Assembly: GCF_002109385.1 (NCBI RefSeq)
Contig: NZ_CP020814.1
Coordinates: forward strand, 870,001-934,000
Direction of reading: 5' to 3'
DNA length: 64,000 nucleotides
From: Halalkalibacter krulwichiae
GTDB lineage: Bacteria > Bacillota > Bacilli > Bacillales > Bacillaceae_D
The position numbers were made by a program, and so were the translations under genes. The notes beneath the pieces are model-generated. The model worked only from the letters and a program-made list of their open reading frames with translations. It was not told the DNA's origin and searched no databases. The first letter of the stretch is position 1. The number at the start of each line of letters is the position of its first letter. Positions 62,208 through 64,000 of the stretch are shown piece after piece.

Positions 62208-62882
62208 TTGATTCAATCAATTGCAAATTATATTGACCATACAGCATTAAAAGCAGATACAACTAAGGAACAGATCTTAACATTATGTGATGAAGCGAAA
62301 CAATATAAGTTTGCGTCAGTTTGTATTAACCCTACTTGGGTAAAAGTAGCAGCTGAACAATTAAAAGATGTTGAAGAAGTGAAAGTTTGTACAGTGATTG
62401 GCTTTCCATTAGGAGCCAATACACCTGAAGTGAAAGCATTTGAGACAAGCAATGCGATAGCAAATGGAGCAACAGAAGTTGATATGGTAATTAATATCGC
62501 GGCACTAAAAGATCTAGATTATGAATTTGTTGAACGTGATATTCGTGCTGTCATTGATGCAGCAAAAGGCAAAGCACTAACTAAAGTTATTATTGAAACA
62601 AGCCTTTTGACGGATGAAGAAAAAGTGCGTGCTTGTGAGATTGCGGTTAAAGCAGGCGCTGATTTTGTCAAGACGTCAACAGGTTTCTCGACTGGTGGAG
62701 CGACGGTTGAGGATATAACTCTTATGAGAAAAACGGTCGGACCTACGATTGGCGTTAAAGCTTCAGGTGGAGTCCGTGATCTAGAAGGAGCAAAAGCGAT
62801 GATTGAAGCAGGAGCAACACGAATTGGTGCTAGTGCTGGTGTTTCAATTGTAAATGGTGAGACGGCAACAACAGATTATTAA
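62208..62882 (+). CDS. deoC: Deoxyribose-phosphate aldolase
   Basis: A 224-residue class I aldolase cleaving 2-deoxyribose-5-phosphate to acetaldehyde and glyceraldehyde-3-phosphate. It starts with [16 protein letters not shown], has [12 protein letters not shown], and the Schiff-base Lys in [15 protein letters not shown], with VKASGGVRD near the end. TTG start after GAGAGGATG. It lies between terminators, apart from other deo genes. Confidence 0.95.
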   Translation: MIQSIANYIDHTALKADTTKEQILTLCDEAKQYKFASVCINPTWVKVAAEQLKDVEEVKVCTVIGFPLGANTPEVKAFETSNAIANGATEVDMVINIAALKDLDYEFVERDIRAVIDAAKGKALTKVIIETSLLTDEEKVRACEIAVKAGADFVKTSTGFSTGGATVEDITLMRKTVGPTIGVKASGGVRDLEGAKAMIEAGATRIGASAGVSIVNGETATTDY

Positions 62883-62888
62883 TGAAAG

Positions 62889-62940
62889 GGAGAGGGTGTA
62901 TCAAAAGGCTTATTAATGACCTTTTCATACACCCTCTCTT
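62889..62940. terminator. Bidirectional terminator between deoC and the kinase gene
   Basis: GAGAGGGTGTA-CAAAAGG and CCTTTTCATACACCCTCTC form a long stem with one mismatch. Confidence 0.85.
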
Positions 62941-62945
62941 CACCC

Positions 62946-64000
62946 TTATTGTTGGATTGTTTCTTCTTTTGTTACGAGTGGTATGGAGATATTAAAAGTG
63001 GTACCATGACCAGATTGACTTTGTATAAAGATTTCCCCCCTCATTGCTTTTATAATACTAAAGGAAACCATTGTACCAAGGCCTGTACCAGTCGTTTTAG
63101 TGGAATAATATGGAGTCCCTAATCGTCGAATTTGATCCTCGCTCATTCCAATCCCATCGTCAGTTATCGAAATTGAAACGGTACCCTCCAACTTCTTCAC
63201 TGAAAATGTTAATGTTCCACTTTCTAGCATTGCTTCAATGCCATTCTTCGCTATATTGATTAAACTTTGATGTAGTTTCTGTTTCTCCCCAGCAATAAAA
63301 GCTTCGTCAGATCTTTCAAATTCAATATGTACATCCTTCATTGTGGCATAAGGAGTTATGACTTTTAATACGTATTGAAGTTCCTTATTAATCTCTAAAA
63401 GTTCGATGTTCTCCAAAGATGGTTTGGCGAATGTTAAATAATCAGAAATAATGACCTCTGCTCGTTCTAGTTCTTCTAAGGAGAGTTTAATATAAAATTC
63501 TTTTTTCTCTTGTGATAAACTATGGTCTTGTAACAACTGAAGAAACCCTTTCGTAACTGTAAGAGGATTCCTTACTTCATGTGAGATGCTAGCTGCGATC
63601 TCACTGACAACTTTTAACTTTTCTAATTCTTTTAATTCGCTCAAAATGATACTTTCTTTTTTTGCTCGTTCAATGAAATGAATGAATAAGAACATAACAA
63701 TAAGTTGCATAAAGTAGAAACTAGAAAGAGAAAGCCATTCATTCCTCGATAAGTTGATGCCAAATAGATAAATTACTGACAATAATATTAATACGCCAAT
63801 AAAATGAGTCGTTAAGGCAAGAGTTAATTTTCTTTTCTGTTGTGTTGATTTCGTGAAAAGTGGAGATACGAAAAATAAAATGAAATAAAGTAAGCTATAA
63901 ATAACAAGTGAAGAATAAAAGCCACTATCATAACTAATCATGAAGCGATACGTTAGGATAACAAGAAGAAGGAATAATCCAACTCTCCTCCCGCCATATA
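62946..64000 (-). CDS. KinB-like membrane sensor histidine kinase, N-terminus beyond the window
   Basis: The visible 351 codons run open to the window edge; the ATG at 63941 lacks a ribosome-binding site, and the residues before it (VGLFLLLVILTYRF) are a membrane helix, so the gene is cut by the edge. Four to five helices are followed by the H-box ASISHEVRNPLTVTKGFLQLL, N-box NIAKNGIEAM and G-boxes ITDDGIGMS and GTGLGTMVSFSIIKAM. The layout is that of KinB, which starts the Spo0A phosphorelay. No response regulator gene adjoins. Confidence 0.85.
   Translation of the reverse strand, partial: YGGRRVGLFLLLVILTYRFMISYDSGFYSSLVIYSLLYFILFFVSPLFTKSTQQKRKLTLALTTHFIGVLILLSVIYLFGINLSRNEWLSLSSFYFMQLIVMFLFIHFIERAKKESIILSELKELEKLKVVSEIAASISHEVRNPLTVTKGFLQLLQDHSLSQEKKEFYIKLSLEELERAEVIISDYLTFAKPSLENIELLEINKELQYVLKVITPYATMKDVHIEFERSDEAFIAGEKQKLHQSLINIAKNGIEAMLESGTLTFSVKKLEGTVSISITDDGIGMSEDQIRRLGTPYYSTKTTGTGLGTMVSFSIIKAMRGEIFIQSQSGHGTTFNISIPLVTKEETIQQ

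Noticed and set aside
1..64000. CRISPR arrays, insertion sequences, prophage genes, tRNA or rRNA genes
   Set aside because: No spaced direct repeats, transposase or integrase motifs, phage genes or RNA-gene signatures were seen anywhere in the window.

Overview
The window is a 64 kb chromosomal segment of a low-GC, aerobic, endospore-forming Bacillaceae bacterium. The evidence is an uninterrupted sigK, gpr, spoIIP, sda, a YjcZ-type sporulation peptide, a KinB-like kinase, strong GGAGG ribosome-binding sites with many TTG starts, a CIRCE-controlled hrcA-dnaK operon, and the comE/yqe/holA/lepA gene order known from Bacillus subtilis. A complete mrpABCDEFG antiporter operon would suit an alkaliphilic or salt-tolerant lifestyle, but that is inference. 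I see no prophage, insertion sequence, CRISPR array, rRNA or tRNA.

Layout. 0-8.5 kb: the greA tail, yrrS, an adenosylhomocysteine pair (mtaD, ahcY), yrhC, a CoA-type NUDIX hydrolase, a candidate small RNA, an M20 peptidase, a YusW-like exported protein, a frameshifted membrane protein and sigK. 8.6-14.1 kb: a magnesium operon (mgtE-mgtC-mgtE, minus strand) behind two nearly identical tandem M-box riboswitches and a 39-codon leader ORF, then two fluoride channel genes. 14.1-21.6 kb: YibE/F pair, orphan histidine kinase, general-stress-type dehydrogenase, CstA transporter, DUF2935 protein, HU. 21.9-27.5 kb: phospholipid genes pssA and psd, a CdaR-like regulator, glcD (frameshifted) and glcF. 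27.5-33.3 kb: the mrp operon. 33.6-40.2 kb: a small membrane protein, sda with a dense regulatory region, and the yqeH-aroE-yhbY-nadD-yqeK-rsfS-cvfB-yqeM cluster. 40.3-50.5 kb: comER, comEA-comEB-comEC (comEC frameshifted), yqzM, holA, rpsT, gpr, spoIIP, yqxA (frameshifted), a YjcZ-family protein. 50.7-64 kb: lepA, hemW, hrcA-grpE-dnaK-dnaJ-prmA-rsmE-mtaB, deoC and a KinB-like kinase running off the right edge.

The most interesting elements are in the magnesium locus. Two 156-base M-boxes differing at three positions each carry their own terminator, and a small ORF with a near-perfect ribosome-binding site and an early Pro-Glu-Pro-Glu stretch ends inside the mgtE ribosome-binding site. A shortened M-box-like leader plus hairpin precedes mgtC. 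Other notable points are a candidate C-rich small RNA, the DnaA/LexA-like/Spo0A-box region at sda, and four genes broken by what looks like one missing base in a homopolymer.

Starts were moved from the longest open frame where a ribosome-binding site pointed to an internal codon. All functional calls rest on recognition of motifs and gene order by eye; no database search was run.
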